Assembly: GCF_023973825.1 (NCBI RefSeq)
Contig: NC_090127.1
Span: forward strand, 558,001-622,000
Direction: 5' to 3'
Length of the DNA: 64,000 nt
Source: Plasmodium brasilianum
Lineage: Eukaryota > Apicomplexa > Aconoidasida > Haemosporida > Plasmodiidae
In this document: positions 13,233-25,374 of the stretch, piece after piece
Layout: every line of letters begins with the position of its first letter
How positions within the stretch are numbered: the stretch's first letter is position 1
The notes under the pieces: model-generated
Databases searched by the model: none
What the model saw: only the letters and a program-made list of their open reading frames with translations
Told to the model about the DNA's origin: nothing
Translations under genes and position numbers: made by a program

Positions 13233-15564
13233 TATATTCTGCAAAAATTTTAATCATTAATTTTTTAAAATTATTCCCTTAGGTATAATCTTTGTGTATG
13301 TTCCAAATAATACAATTTGCTTTGGTTTTTACCATGTGAACATAAGCAAAGTTATATGTATCTATATGTATTTATATGAATTTATATATTATACTATATG
13401 AATATATTTATATTTTGTGTTCTTTTTGTAGTTCATATGTGAAGTATTAATAATTGACTAATATAATTCTTCAATTAATTTTTATTTGAATTTTTTCAAA
13501 AAATGTGTTTTCTCATTTTTTAAATGATGTACTGAATAATAATAATAATTAGAATTTTGAAAGATTTAAATTTTACTTTTAAAAAAAAAAAATATAAAAA
13601 AATAAAGTCTGAATCAAAATCAAGCAAACAGAATCCCACAAAAGAAAATGCAAATAGATACATGCACGTATGTATATCTTTATACATATGCTCAAAATAA
13701 AAAAATGAAGAATAAAATTTTTTTTTTCTTAAATATAAAAATATATATTTAACTTCAGAGTGACTTATATGTGTCAAGCAGTAAAAATTTTGCAAACGTA
13801 GTTTAATAAATATTACCGTAGTTTAATAATTGCAGAAAAGAAAAAAAAAAAAAAATAAATAATAATAAAATAATAAAATAATAAAACAATTAAACAATAA
13901 AACAAAGTAATGCAAGCAAAAATCGTTAGCTTTATTACACTGTTGAAAATGAAAGATTAAAGCTTGTAAACTTGGTTAAAATGGTTGAGGTCAATTACAT
14001 ATATGTAGATAATTACATGAATTATATATTTTATGGTACTCCTCATAGGAATATAATTTTTAGTAGCTTACTAAATGTTATGAATACTTTATTTGAACTT
14101 TGTGCACTGTGATCTCATATTTTCAGGAAATTTAAAAGTAAAATTATAGACACATGTGAAGTATAAAATAAAAAATGAACGAATTAAAGGTACCATCTAT
14201 AAACAGATGAACAGACGCATAAATTAGCACATGTGCAAAATATAGCCAGAGCACATGTACATGTGTAATGAAATAATTCAAAAAAATAATTATGAATTTA
14301 CAATTAAATAATGGGTTAACAAAGAAGCTATTTCATGAACTTTTTACTCACTTGATGCTTAAATGTTTTTAAAAATTAAGGGTAAAAAAAAAAAAAAAGC
14401 TATAAAACTTAACTGTTTATTTATTTTTTCGTACGAAAAGACACATATTATGTTTCTTCCTTACATACATGTCAATATTTGCTTTTTCTGAACATAAATG
14501 CTTTTATTATATAATTGATCATATATAATACACATTCTTTATTATACCTAATTAGAATTTTAGAAATATGTATATACATGTCGAAATAACTTTCAAAAGG
14601 GCATATAACTCTACTTTTTATGTAAATCCTCCTTGGTGGATTATATTACCTTTGTTTATTATCAAAATGTAAGAGAGTGTGGATTCGTGTGCAAAAGGGA
14701 AGGTCAAACTTACATTGCCCCTTTGCAATGCGTATGTATACATATATATATATTATATGCATTACTAGGTTGACACCTGTTAATTGTAAAACAAAAAGTC
14801 GTTTTTTCATTATTTAGACACTATTCTTTGTTCTCTTTAAGGTGATGATACTATTTCCTACCTTTTCCTGTTCCACATAGAAATATGAATTAGGCAATGT
14901 TCCGCGAAAAGAGCAAAGAAAAAAAAAAAAAAAAAAAAAAAAAAGACAAACGGAATGTCCGATTTATAGCTTTTCATATAATATATATATAATATATATG
15001 TGTATATATAGTGCATATATAGGTACATATAGATATAAATTTTTTTTTTTTTTTTTTTACTGGCGCACATAACATATTTTTAATTTCGAGTAATTATTAA
15101 AAAAATTGAAACACATAATTTTGCTTCATTTTAATTAATATTGCTACTGATGTATGCTTTGTAAAACCATTGGGAATTCTTAGTTATCTACAATATAACT
15201 CTGCTATATTATTATATTATCATATTGTTATACGTTTTTGAATAAATACATTCTTCTATTAATTAAAGCTATTCCAATGTACGACTAAAGTAATTACTCT
15301 TGGTAGGTTAAAAATTTAACCAGGGATATATATAATACGAACATTTATTGAAGCTTATATATAAACTGACATATGGTGAAGCAAATATGCACATGCATAT
15401 ATATATTGAAGCAGATATATATACGAACATATATATATATATATTATATATATATATATATATATAAATATATTATATAGACATACGCGCATATACTTAC
15501 ACACAGCACTGCTGAAAATTCTTTTCCTTTGCTCCCTCCGCTTTTTAAACTCACTTTTTCTTAA
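13233..15564. other. divergent promoter region, ISD11 and MNS1-like gene
   Basis: 2.3 kb between divergent genes. It contains poly-T/poly-A tracts (for example 14918-14944 and 15040-15059) and long (TA)n around 15427-15480. A near-perfect hairpin lies at 14691-14728 (TGCAAAAGGG / CCCCTTTGCA). I found no supported exon. Confidence 0.55.
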
Positions 15565-17055
15565 ATGAAACGATACAATGAAAAAACAATTAACGCAAGA
15601 ATTCAGAGAGAGCAGAAAAATGAATATGCTCGTGAAAGAATAAGAAACGACTTAAAGTTAGATAACTATAGCAAGATTCAAGGTATATCTATTGATAAGG
15701 CTGAGACAGCTCAATCAAAAAAAAACTTAGAAGAAAATGATTCCATTAAAAGAGAACATGAAACAACAAACGAGTTTGATAATACAAGAATTAATGAGGA
15801 TAAAAGTAAAAAAGAAGAATATGCATCATTAAACGAATTTGACCATACAACAATAAAGGAAGAAAGAGTTAAAAATTGTCAATTATTGAATGAAAAACAA
15901 AAGGAAGAAAAAGAAGCAGCTGATCAAGTACTTCGAGAAAAAGCTTTACAACATGCGTTACAAAATGATGAAAGCTACAAAAAATTAAAAGAAAAATTAG
16001 ACGAAATGGCTACATTGAATGTACGAGAAAATCAAATAAAAGAAGCAAAAAAATTAAAAGAAAAAGAGGTAACAGAAGAAGAGAAACGAATTGAAGAACA
16101 AATGGGAAATATTTTAATTAACGAAGAAAAAAAAGACGAAATGAAAAAAAAATTAAATTATGAAAAGGTTATGGAAACTAAAAAAGAACTGCAACATCAA
16201 ATTAAAGAAAATTTAAAAAAAAAAAAAGAGAAATTTTATGGAAATTTAGAAGAAAGAAATGATATTGATAATATTGTGAACAACTACAAAGAAGAAGAAA
16301 AAAAAAAAAAAGATGAAGGTTTACTAAAACAAAAAAAATTATTAAAAGAATTTCAAGAACAAATAGATTTAAAAAACAAAAAAAAAGAAATTGAAAAAAA
16401 AAAAGAATTAGAAGAAGAATTAAAAAATCAACAATATATCAAAGAAAAAGAAAACAAAATGAAAACATATTTCAAAAAAAAGGAAGAAAAAAATCTAGAA
16501 AAACAAAAAGTTGTTAATGATTTAGCATATAAAGAATATCTTGTTAATAAAGAAAAAGAGACCTTAGATGAATTGCTTAATAAATTATACATTGAAGAAC
16601 ATAATTTCAAAGAAAAACAAAAAGAAATAAAAGAAAATGAAAAAAAATTACAGCTTAAAAATGAAATGCTAAAACAGCTCGAAAAGGATATTAAATTAAA
16701 GGAAGAAAAAAGACAAAAGGAGAAAGAAGAGGATGAAAAAAGAAAAATTGAACTTTTAGAGGAAAAAAAAAAATTAGATAAAATTGACCAATACACAGAT
16801 CAAAAAAAAAAAGAAAAGCTATTACAATATAGAAAAGAAATATATGAAACGTTCCAAGAAAAAAAAGAAGCAATAAAAAAAGAAAGATTACAAGAAGAAC
16901 AAGAAAAAGAAAAACTCTTGGAAGAACAGAAAAAATATGAACAGTTAATAAATCAAGAGAAAATGAAACTCATAGATAAATACAGTAAGGATATTCTGAA
17001 AAATCTCCCAGATGATGTATACGAAAAACTTAAGAAGCAAAATATTATTACGTAG
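15565..17055 (+). CDS. coiled-coil protein, MNS1 / trichohyalin-plectin-homology type
   Basis: Single-exon gene, 496 residues, almost entirely charged coiled coil rich in Lys, Glu, Gln and Leu. It starts MKRYNEKTINARIQREQKNEY and ends with a short non-coiled tail, LPDDVYEKLKKQNIIT. The heptad-rich segment from about residue 110 to 480, with repeated KKxELEEE patterns, fits the TPH domain seen in MNS1 and related axoneme proteins. As I recall, a gene at this syntenic position is named meiosis-specific nuclear structural protein 1 in other Plasmodium species. If correct, it would be a microtubule inner protein of the male-gamete flagellum. Low sequence complexity makes homology calls risky, so the functional name is tentative; the gene itself is secure. 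Confidence 0.8.
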   Translation: MKRYNEKTINARIQREQKNEYARERIRNDLKLDNYSKIQGISIDKAETAQSKKNLEENDSIKREHETTNEFDNTRINEDKSKKEEYASLNEFDHTTIKEERVKNCQLLNEKQKEEKEAADQVLREKALQHALQNDESYKKLKEKLDEMATLNVRENQIKEAKKLKEKEVTEEEKRIEEQMGNILINEEKKDEMKKKLNYEKVMETKKELQHQIKENLKKKKEKFYGNLEERNDIDNIVNNYKEEEKKKKDEGLLKQKKLLKEFQEQIDLKNKKKEIEKKKELEEELKNQQYIKEKENKMKTYFKKKEEKNLEKQKVVNDLAYKEYLVNKEKETLDELLNKLYIEEHNFKEKQKEIKENEKKLQLKNEMLKQLEKDIKLKEEKRQKEKEEDEKRKIELLEEKKKLDKIDQYTDQKKKEKLLQYRKEIYETFQEKKEAIKKERLQEEQEKEKLLEEQKKYEQLINQEKMKLIDKYSKDILKNLPDDVYEKLKKQNIIT

Positions 17056-17329
17056 GAAAAAGTAGGGGAAAAAAACTTGTGTTATTCATAAAAATCGATA
17101 ACTTAAAAAAAGTATAAGTTCTACACAAAAAACATGTGAGAATAAATACACACATGTGTATACACACCACTACGTGCATAAGTATACGCAAAGATATACA
17201 CTAACATACGCTATGAGTATATTTTTCGAACATTTAAATAAAAAAAAAAAAAAATTTACTACATATGAGCAAGACGAGAAGCAAAAGCACACAAAGCTCA
17301 TATTCATCATACTGTACACATGCAAATGG

Positions 17330-17560
17330 ATATATATATATATGTATGTATGTATATGTATATGCATGTATATGTATGTATATGTATATGCATGTATATG
17401 TATATATATGTATATGCATGTATATGTATGTATATGTATATGCATGTATATGTATGTATATGTATAGACGCATGTGTATGTATATGTACGTATATGTATA
17501 TATAGGCATATATTTGTATGTGCGTATATGTATGCATATATATGTACATATCTATATATA
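17330..17560. repeat. TATGTATATGCATG low-complexity array
   Basis: Interlaced 6-, 8- and 14-bp units (tatgta, tatatgca, tgtatatgtatg) repeated across about 230 bp. They open several spurious reading frames on both strands. Confidence 0.85.
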
Positions 17561-17909
17561 TGTATGTATTCCTTTTATTATTCCTACGGATATGGTGTAA
17601 AATAAAACTATATAAATAGGAAATTTATGTAGGTATGTATACACGTAAATTTCTCTTTATTATTCCTTCATTAATAATCGAAAGAACAAATACTACACAA
17701 TAATTGTAAATTATCATCTGTAATAAAAAAAATTATGAAAAAATGAAAAAATATGAAGAGAAATAAAAAAAAATGAGGAAAAATAAAAGAAGATATGTAA
17801 AAACAAAAAAAGTATAAAGGTCATAAAAAGGCATAGAAAAAGATTAAAATATACTTAAAAAGAATATGACAGTAGAAAATGAAAAATGTTATTTTTTTTT
17901 CATTTGCAA

Positions 17910-17943
<34 letters not shown>

Positions 17944-18214
17944 AATTGGGACTTATTATTTTGCAATTTTGATGAAATATAATTTTCATTTAGAAGTGAG
18001 TACAATAATATGTTCATTTGAATGCATTAATAGCATATAAGGTCGCCCACAAAATGACATATATTTACTGATATAATTAGGCATATATACGTATGATATT
18101 ATCTCTTTCACAAAGTGTGAATAATACTTGTTCCTTTTTCGTTAACTTTTATACTGCACTTCACTTTTCTGCTTAATGGGCTGTCCCTTTAAACCTTCCC
18201 TCATGTCACCTCAA

Positions 18215-18327
18215 ATGTATAACCGCTAATGTATATCCGCTAAAGTATATCCGCTAAAGTATATCCGCTAAAGTATATCCGCTAATGTATATCCTCTAAT
18301 GTATATCCTCTAATGTATATGCGTTAA
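18215..18327. repeat. 14-bp tandem repeat
   Basis: About eight copies of a 14-bp unit, gtatatccgctaaa, with variants ending taat and a cctc form. The array lies about 55 bp past the SMU1 stop codon, so it may be in the SMU1 3' UTR. Confidence 0.88.
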
Positions 18328-18382
18328 CGTGTCACCACTTTTGTGTCACTTCCCAACTACGAGCATATGCTTATTCCACTCC

Positions 18383-19951
18383 TTACTGTATTATGTTCAG
18401 TGTGCCATCCAAGGACCAAGATGCCATCAAGTTCTGACTCATGTTATGTATAATACCTAGTGAATCTTTTTCGTGAATTTTGATTTGAGTTTCCAATTTG
18501 GTCGTGTTATAATTAAAGCAATATAAGTTTTGATTTTCTGCTAAGCAATACACATATTTATAATTTGGCGATATACATGCACAAATAAAATTAACAAGAT
18601 TTTCTTCTTCCTTATCTATTACATTAGTATAGGTTTTTATAATTTGTCCTTTTAAATTCATAATATAACAATAGGGAGATTTGGAACAAACTAAAATAAG
18701 TTCATCTAATGTTTTACTTATTAATAGGATATTATGAATAGGCGGAAAAATAATGTTTTCTTTAATATTATAATAGACATAAAATGTTGTTATGCATTCA
18801 CAATTTTTTTGATTATATATATAAATTTTTCCTTCATCTGTTCCACAAATAATTTTCGTATTATCTAATGTATATATGGAAGAATGTACTACAGTTGAAT
18901 GTTTTCTAAATTCTTTCAAACATTTTAAAGATTTCAGTCCATATATTTTAACAGTATTATCATAAGAAGATGTTAATATTTGTGTTTGATCTTTATTAAA
19001 ACTAATTGAAGCAATTGCATTCGTATGTGCATTAATAGTTCTTAGACACGATCCTGTTTTTATTTTCCAAATTTTAATAATCCCTTTAGAATCAGCACTT
19101 AATAATATTTCATCATCTTTACTAATACATAAACTAACAATGGGATTATCATGCATCATTATATTGTTCTCCTTTTGATAACTTAATTCCATATTTAATT
19201 GAGCAGTTAGCCAACTCCATATTTCAATAAACCCATCTGAGGTACCGGTTATCAAATAATCATTTTTATATGCACATATACAACATTCAACATTTGAATC
19301 ATCTCCAAAATTTATACTTTTTATAATTTTTTCTGGATATACATCAATGGTTGTTATTTCATTTTTTTCGACATTTTTAAAAATATCAAATTCGCCATTT
19401 TGACTTTTTATTATATTGTGATAATTTTGCCATTTTAATGCCATACCTAGTAATGCTAACAATCTTGAAGGTGCACAAGAAGTTATTTCGTTATTTATCA
19501 TAACACATAAATTATTCCTTTTTTCTTCCTTTGTCATTCCATCATATAATATACTTTTACTTTCATTCATATTGTTACTATTTATCAGATCAACCAATTT
19601 TTTATATTTATCTGAGTATTTCTTTTCCATCCTTTTAAATATTATGCACTCATTCATAATCTTTTCAGCCAACTCTTTTTCTTTATATTCTATTAATTCA
19701 CATATTAACTGTTCATATAAATTCATCAATGTGTCATCAGACAAATCAATTGTAGTTATATTGAACAATACATTTTTCCAATCTCCTTTATTTATATCGC
19801 TAATCAACACATCTACATTGCTTACTGCGTTTAATTTTATATTACTCTCCTCTTGGAGTACATAAAAGGATCTTATCAGGTTATTCTCCTTCAAATATTG
19901 CAATATCAACCTTATTACATCGGGGGCTGACACATTCAGGCTACCTGCCAT
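18383..19951 (-). CDS. SMU1: SMU1 spliceosome-associated WD40 protein
   Basis: Single-exon gene, 522 residues, close to the 513 of human SMU1. A LisH motif (DVIRLILQYLKENNLIRSFYVLQEE, about residues 11-36) is followed by a CTLH region (DINKGDWKNVLFNI...YEQLICELIEYKE, about 53-95). The SMU1-specific segment APSRLLALLGMALKWQ lies at about 160. From about 210 to the end are WD40 repeats, with GTSDGFIEIWS, SADSKGIIKIWK and TSSYDNTVKIYG visible. SMU1 works with RED/IK in activation of the spliceosome B complex, in the nucleus; that role is known for the family and inferred here. Given the intron load of this genome, a general splicing role is expected. Confidence 0.94.
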   Translation of the reverse strand: MAGSLNVSAPDVIRLILQYLKENNLIRSFYVLQEESNIKLNAVSNVDVLISDINKGDWKNVLFNITTIDLSDDTLMNLYEQLICELIEYKEKELAEKIMNECIIFKRMEKKYSDKYKKLVDLINSNNMNESKSILYDGMTKEEKRNNLCVMINNEITSCAPSRLLALLGMALKWQNYHNIIKSQNGEFDIFKNVEKNEITTIDVYPEKIIKSINFGDDSNVECCICAYKNDYLITGTSDGFIEIWSWLTAQLNMELSYQKENNIMMHDNPIVSLCISKDDEILLSADSKGIIKIWKIKTGSCLRTINAHTNAIASISFNKDQTQILTSSYDNTVKIYGLKSLKCLKEFRKHSTVVHSSIYTLDNTKIICGTDEGKIYIYNQKNCECITTFYVYYNIKENIIFPPIHNILLISKTLDELILVCSKSPYCYIMNLKGQIIKTYTNVIDKEEENLVNFICACISPNYKYVYCLAENQNLYCFNYNTTKLETQIKIHEKDSLGIIHNMSQNLMASWSLDGTLNIIQ

Positions 19952-20192
19952 TGCGCAAGTGCACCAATATTATATGTGCCAATAAGATAAGTTATAATAA
20001 TATATGTTATAGTAATATATGCGGTAATGCAATATGATTACACGGCGATGTGGCCTGTATTTTCACAGGTATGTATATATTTATAGTAGTAGGTTGCAAG
20101 TGCCCTTGACGTGGAAAAAGTTGTCAAAGTGATGATCAATCAAGTTGAAGCTTGCACATACATAAAATAATGCTTATGTTTATATGAATGGT

Positions 20193-20228
<36 letters not shown>

Positions 20229-20513
20229 TTTGGTTTATTTTCCGTGTAGTACTTTTACGCGGAGACGTTAGCGCTCTCATAATTTAATATCAAAATCGGC
20301 TTAAGAAGAAAATGTTACGCGCTCTTTATTCGAATTTGCATAAGTACACACGTATATATGCATGTATGTATGTATTTATTTACATATATATATACATACA
20401 TATATATGTGTATCACTCGTGTCGGGGGAATTTGCTAAATTATGTCAACTTTTAATCCCCTCTTATTTAGCTTCCATAAATGTTCAGCTACTTTTTTGTT
20501 CCATTCGTAAGTA

Positions 20514-20719
20514 CATTAAACACATACATACATTAAACACATACATACATTAAACATATGCATACATTAAACATATACATGCATTAAACATATACATGCA
20601 TTAAACATATACATACATTAAACATATACATACATTAAACATATACATACATTAAACATATACATACATTAAACATATACATACATTAAGCATATACATA
20701 CATTAAGCATATACATACA
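20514..20719. repeat. 17-bp tandem repeat
   Basis: About twelve copies of acattaaacatatacat, with variants (cacatacat at the 5' end, gcatatacat at the 3' end). Variants are clustered by position, as expected for growth by local duplication. Confidence 0.92.
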
Positions 20720-21380
20720 TGAATATATGTTGAAACGTGCAATGACGCCTTTTGGTAATCTTGATTTGTTTTATCTCTTTATTTTTAAGGATAAAAAAAA
20801 TAAAAAATAAAATACGTACAGTATGCTACTTACTACGCCAGAATGAAAATAACACGCTTCATTCAATTAAAAAAAGAACTGTTAAAAATATAAATCTATT
20901 CCTGTTCTATATTTGTTCATACATAAAAAGTGCAATCAAATAGGGGAAAAAGTTCATAAATGCATATATACGTAAATACAATGAGATATATATGAATACG
21001 AACATAAATGTACAAGTACATCCTTATATACATACACTAACATACCGCAAACAGTCATAAGCTAATTAAATTCATGTACGTATGTACACTACACGGTGCC
21101 ACATTATAGAAAGTACACTTCCTCCTTTTATTTTTTTATTTTTTCATTTTGGTCAATGAATTTATCTCAATTTAAAAATGTTCACAAAAAGTAAAAAGTG
21201 GAGGAGAAGTAAAAAATATATATTCGTAAAAATTAAAAGCGCTTAACGGTTAGAAAAAGAAAAAAAAAAAAAAAAACAAACTGTTCTTATATATAATATT
21301 GTTTTCCTTTCTATTTTTTTTTTTTTTTTTCTTTTTGATCTCTCTTCAATAATAGAAGGTTTTATATGTATATATATACA

Positions 21381-21490
21381 ACATACATACGCCTATACAT
21401 ATGCCTATACATACGCCTATACATACGCCAATACATACGCTCATACATACGCCTATACATACGCCAATACATACGCCAATACATACGCCC
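21381..21490. repeat. 12-bp tandem repeat just upstream of ATP synthase gamma
   Basis: About nine copies of acatacgcctat with variants (gccaat, gctcat, gcccat). It is a multiple of three bases and shares the frame of the following gene, so the open frame runs through it from 21366. I treat it as 5' UTR, not as coding. Confidence 0.9.
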
Positions 21491-21521
21491 ATTCGTACAT
21501 ATTTCCTGTGGAAAGGATAAA

Positions 21522-22509
21522 ATGATGAGTAAAGGTAAGCTCGCATCATGGGCTAATCAATGCCCTTGGGTCATCTGTCATTTGACGACAAACAGGAGTT
21601 TTGCCAGTGACAATTTAAGGTCACTGTCACTTCGTATGAAGTCTATAAAATCTATTCAAAAAATTACAAAAGCAATGAAGATGGTTGCTGCATCAAAATT
21701 TAAAGGTGATCAGAAAAGGCTAGAGATCTGTAAGCATTTTTCTACTCCTTTAACTGATATTTTTAACAGATTAAACCAATTAGATATAAACATAAAAAAT
21801 GAAGATTTAGCTATAATTGGTATTTCATCAGACAAAGGATTATGTGGAAGTGTTAACACATCCGTTTCAAGAATATGTAAAAAACTTATAGAGCGTGAAA
21901 ATGTAGGTAATGAAATTATAAATAATATTACACCAAATAAAATATACGTATATGGGATAGGAGAGAAAATTAGATCAGCCTTAAGTAGATTACACAGAGA
22001 TAAATTTGAAGTTATTTATAATGAATATAATAAAATTCCAATAAATTTTCTTACTTGTTCATATATAGCTGAACGAATTTTGAAAAATAATCATAGCAAC
22101 ATAATAATTATTTATAATAATTTTAAGTCAGCTATATCATTTGATACCAAAATTTTAAATGTCTTCTCTCAAAAACAATTAAATAAAATGAACAAAAAAG
22201 AATTAGCATCTTTTGAATTTGAGCCAGAAATTGATTATATTTTTAAGGACGTGTATGAGTTTTATTTCACATCTCTACTATACAATTGCATTATTCAAAA
22301 TTTAGCAGCAGAACAGGTAATTTAATGAAAATTAAACTGAGTAATGGATTGAGGGCCAGGAAAAAACTTCCTTTTTCGTCATCTTTCAGCATGTCTGTAT
22401 ATGTATATACATATGTACATAAATATGTACGTACACGTATACATATATACATATATACATTTATATACATGCCCGTAGCCACACATAAACATACACACGA
22501 ACATATATT

Positions 22510-22559
<50 letters not shown>

Positions 22560-22921
22560 ATATGCGGGTACATATGCACGCTTCTTTTTTTTTTCAAATT
22601 GAATTTTCTGTTTTCACAGTCAGCGAGAATGACAGCCATGGACAACGCTTCTTCTAGTGCTACAGAAATGCTCGGGGCGCTGTCGTTAAAATATAATAGG
22701 GCAAGACAAGTAAACATTTAACAAAACGGAGTGTATATATATATGTATACATGTATGGACACATATATATAGATGCATCTTTATATATATGTAGAGCATT
22801 CTACCCTACTCTTTAGTTATAAAGGATAAGCAGATATTTTATCTTTTTAATTTCTCTTTTTTTTTAGTCAAAAATTACCTTAGAACTTATTGAAATTATA
22901 TCGGGTGCAAATGCTTTGTAA
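21522..22921 (+). CDS. mitochondrial F1Fo ATP synthase gamma subunit, three exons
   Basis: Rotor-shaft subunit of mitochondrial ATP synthase. Exons are 21522-22316, 22620-22709 and 22868-22921, all with GT/AG borders; the product is 312 residues. After a presequence (about 30 residues, ending near NRSFASDN) comes [29 protein letters not shown], the conserved N-terminal helix, then DKGLCGSVN. The C-terminal helix is encoded by exons 2 and 3: [17 protein letters not shown], then [16 protein letters not shown], the family's end signature. The frame is open back to 21366 through a 12-bp repeat, but ATG 21522 begins [10 protein letters not shown], a normal presequence, so I choose it. Exon 1 alone would lack the catalytic-core-binding helix, so splicing is required. 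Confidence 0.93.
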
Positions 22922-25374
22922 TGAATTAGAAAAAAGAGAACATCAAGTGAATTATTTAAAAACTCCTTTTTTTCTAAATATATAAAACTACGAAATAAGA
23001 AAATAATTGCAGGAGCCCTTTAAGGTTATAGTGAGAAAATTGTCACTTGTATTCTCGCATGCACACATGTACGAATAGATACATAAATAAATATATATGT
23101 ATACATGTATTTATATATATATGTATTTTCTCCATACGTTAAATAAAAAAAAAAAAGAAAAAAGTATGCTTATTTTATCCATTTTTGTAAAACCCAAACA
23201 GGCTTATTACAGCAGAGAAAACTGTACACAAGTTTTCGTACATTTTTGCTTTTTTTTTTTTTTTGAATTAACTGCAAATTTTTTTCGTTGTAGTTAGCCA
23301 AAAGTGTTATGTAGGTAGTTCTTTTCACGTCTTTTTTTTCTTTTCTTTTTTTTTATCTCTTTTTTTTTTTTTTATGTACTAACCACAATTAACCCCTTCT
23401 GTCATAAAGGCTGAAATATTTTTTGGTATAACTTTTTATAAGGGGTAATAATATTATCACTCCAACGTGTGAAGTAAAAAAAATGGAAAAAAAAGAAAAA
23501 AAGGAAAAACAGAAAAAATGAAAAAACAAAAAAATAGGAAAAAAATCTGTTTTACGTTTTAACAATTTGAGAAAAAAATAAGTACTTTATTTACAACTTC
23601 AAAGCAGTAACCTATTCTGCTTGTTCGAAATGCACATTCTTAAAAAATAAAACTATTTATACAAAAAAGGGTAATACCGCGAGTACCCGTTTTACTATGC
23701 ACTTTCGTTTTATCGTTTAATTAGAGTTCAATAAGCTTCTATTCTCCTTTTTCCTACTTAAATGAAAACAATTATTTTTTTTTTTCATTGCATTTGTGTT
23801 TTTACCTTGCACATTTTTATTAATGCTGCAAAAATTTTACTACTTACGAGTAAATCTTTTTCTTTACTCCAACATAATATATAAAATACCAAGGGCTTTA
23901 CGCACGCAGACTATATGAACAGAAAAAAAAAAAAAATTATATAAATATTTATAAAAATGTATATATATACGCTCGTATATGGATGCTTCATATAAAAACA
24001 ATAAAACGATACAATAGCAAAAACAAGAATAAAAAAAAAAAAAAAAAAAAAAAACGAATGGAAAGAAGAGAAGAGAAGAAGAGATGAAAAAAAAGAAACT
24101 ATTTTACGTACTTTTATACATATTGCGTAATTTTTAGAATATATAATTATATATGTATAAGAATGGGCGAATAGAAAAAGGAGTGAAAAACGTTTTTACG
24201 TTTTGAACAGTTTAGTAATACACAATTCGTAAGAGCAATTAATGCTCATTATTGTGCTTATGTAATTATGTGCAGACCACTATTCAAAACCAATGAATAT
24301 GATGAATTAATATGTATTAGGGGCATAGAACGAAAGAGTCTTTCAAAGTTCCCCTGCCGTATTTTCCCCATTTAGTTATACATTAGTCGTTAATTAGTTA
24401 TTTATCAGTCTCCATTAACTCATTTATTTATTGCTCATTGTTTATTTATTTATTCATTATCCATTAGTAATCCATTTATCATCCTTTTACGACTCCCATG
24501 TTATTAACACGCGAATCCATTTCTTCTCCTTACTGAGGTATTTTAGTTAGAGCTCGACGGGAGAGAGTGCAAGAAATTAATAAATAAAGAATAAATAATA
24601 AATAATGAATAATAAGGCATAAAGAATTATATCATCTCAGGAGTCGTAAAACTGGCGCATAATTTTACCCATTATTTAATTTTTTCTTCCTCTGTGTTTT
24701 AACACCGTTATAGTTCGATAGTTTACCCATTTTGCTGTGCATATATACTTATATATAATTATATTTATATATATTTATATATATTTATACATATTTATAT
24801 TTACTTATATTTATTTATATTTATATATATTTATATATATTTATATATATTTATATATATTTATATTTTTATTTATTTATTTATCTTACCACTGTACTGC
24901 TTTTCCATTTCTCCAATACACCATTGATAATTCTTGACTTTTTTTTGTGTAATATATAGCGGCATAATTTTAAAACTCGTAATAATTTCTCCCATCTTGA
25001 AATGTTCAGAAAATGATATGCTATATCTATTTATGGAAAGGGGTTTTTAACAAATTATTTATGAAGAAATACGTTAGCTCAAAGATGCTAGAAGCAAAAA
25101 CAAATGCACTGTAGTAGCTCCCACGTGTATGTATACGAATACGAATAGGTGTACTAACACGTAGGCATACTAACACACAGGTATACTAACACACAGGTAT
25201 ACTAACACGTAGGCAAACTAACACGTAGGCATACTAACACGTAGGCATACTAACACACAGGTATACTAACACGTAGGCATACTAACACACAGGTATACTA
25301 ACACACACCCGGAAACTTTTTATAATGTAACGGAGCATCCCTTCAATTCCATCACATAAGAGAAAGGAGAAAAA
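22922..25374. other. intergenic region, ATP synthase gamma to AP-1 mu
   Basis: Spacer of 2.45 kb between two plus-strand genes. It has many poly-A/T tracts (for example 24031-24054), TTTATATA repeats at about 24757-24870, a 12-bp inverted repeat (24485-24496 with 24640-24651) and the 16-bp minisatellite before AP-1 mu. No supported exon; a tRNA-like B box was sought near 24550 and not found. Confidence 0.55.
25153..25304. repeat. two-variant 16-bp minisatellite
   Basis: Nine 16-bp units plus a partial one. Each starts actaacac and ends in one of two forms: A (gtaggcat) or B (acaggtat). The order is A B B A A A B A B, with one A copy ending in gcaa. The array ends about 70 bp before the AP-1 mu start codon. 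Confidence 0.92.

Larger units (their letters stand above)
17056..18382. other. convergent spacer, MNS1-like / SMU1
   Basis: 3' ends of two convergent genes. Contains the tatgtatatgcatg array at 17330-17560, an A-run of about 30 at 17912-17942 and the 14-bp array at 18215-18327. The tyrosine/isoleucine-rich reading frames over the first array are artefacts. Confidence 0.65.
19952..21521. other. divergent promoter region, SMU1 and ATP synthase gamma
   Basis: Shared upstream region. It carries a poly-A tract at about 20197-20224, a 17-bp array at 20514-20719 and a 12-bp array running up to about 30 bp before the ATP synthase gamma start. A slightly more GC-rich part (20230-20340) is a plausible SMU1 promoter. 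No exon found. Confidence 0.6.

Noticed and set aside
17156..17600. Several Tyr/Ile/Met-rich reading frames on both strands
   Set aside because: They are translations of the TATGTATATGCATG array; no non-repetitive protein sequence flanks them.
24540..24570. tRNA-like segment (agctcgacggga)
   Set aside because: No GGTTCRANYCC B box, no A box and no acceptor stem could be drawn.
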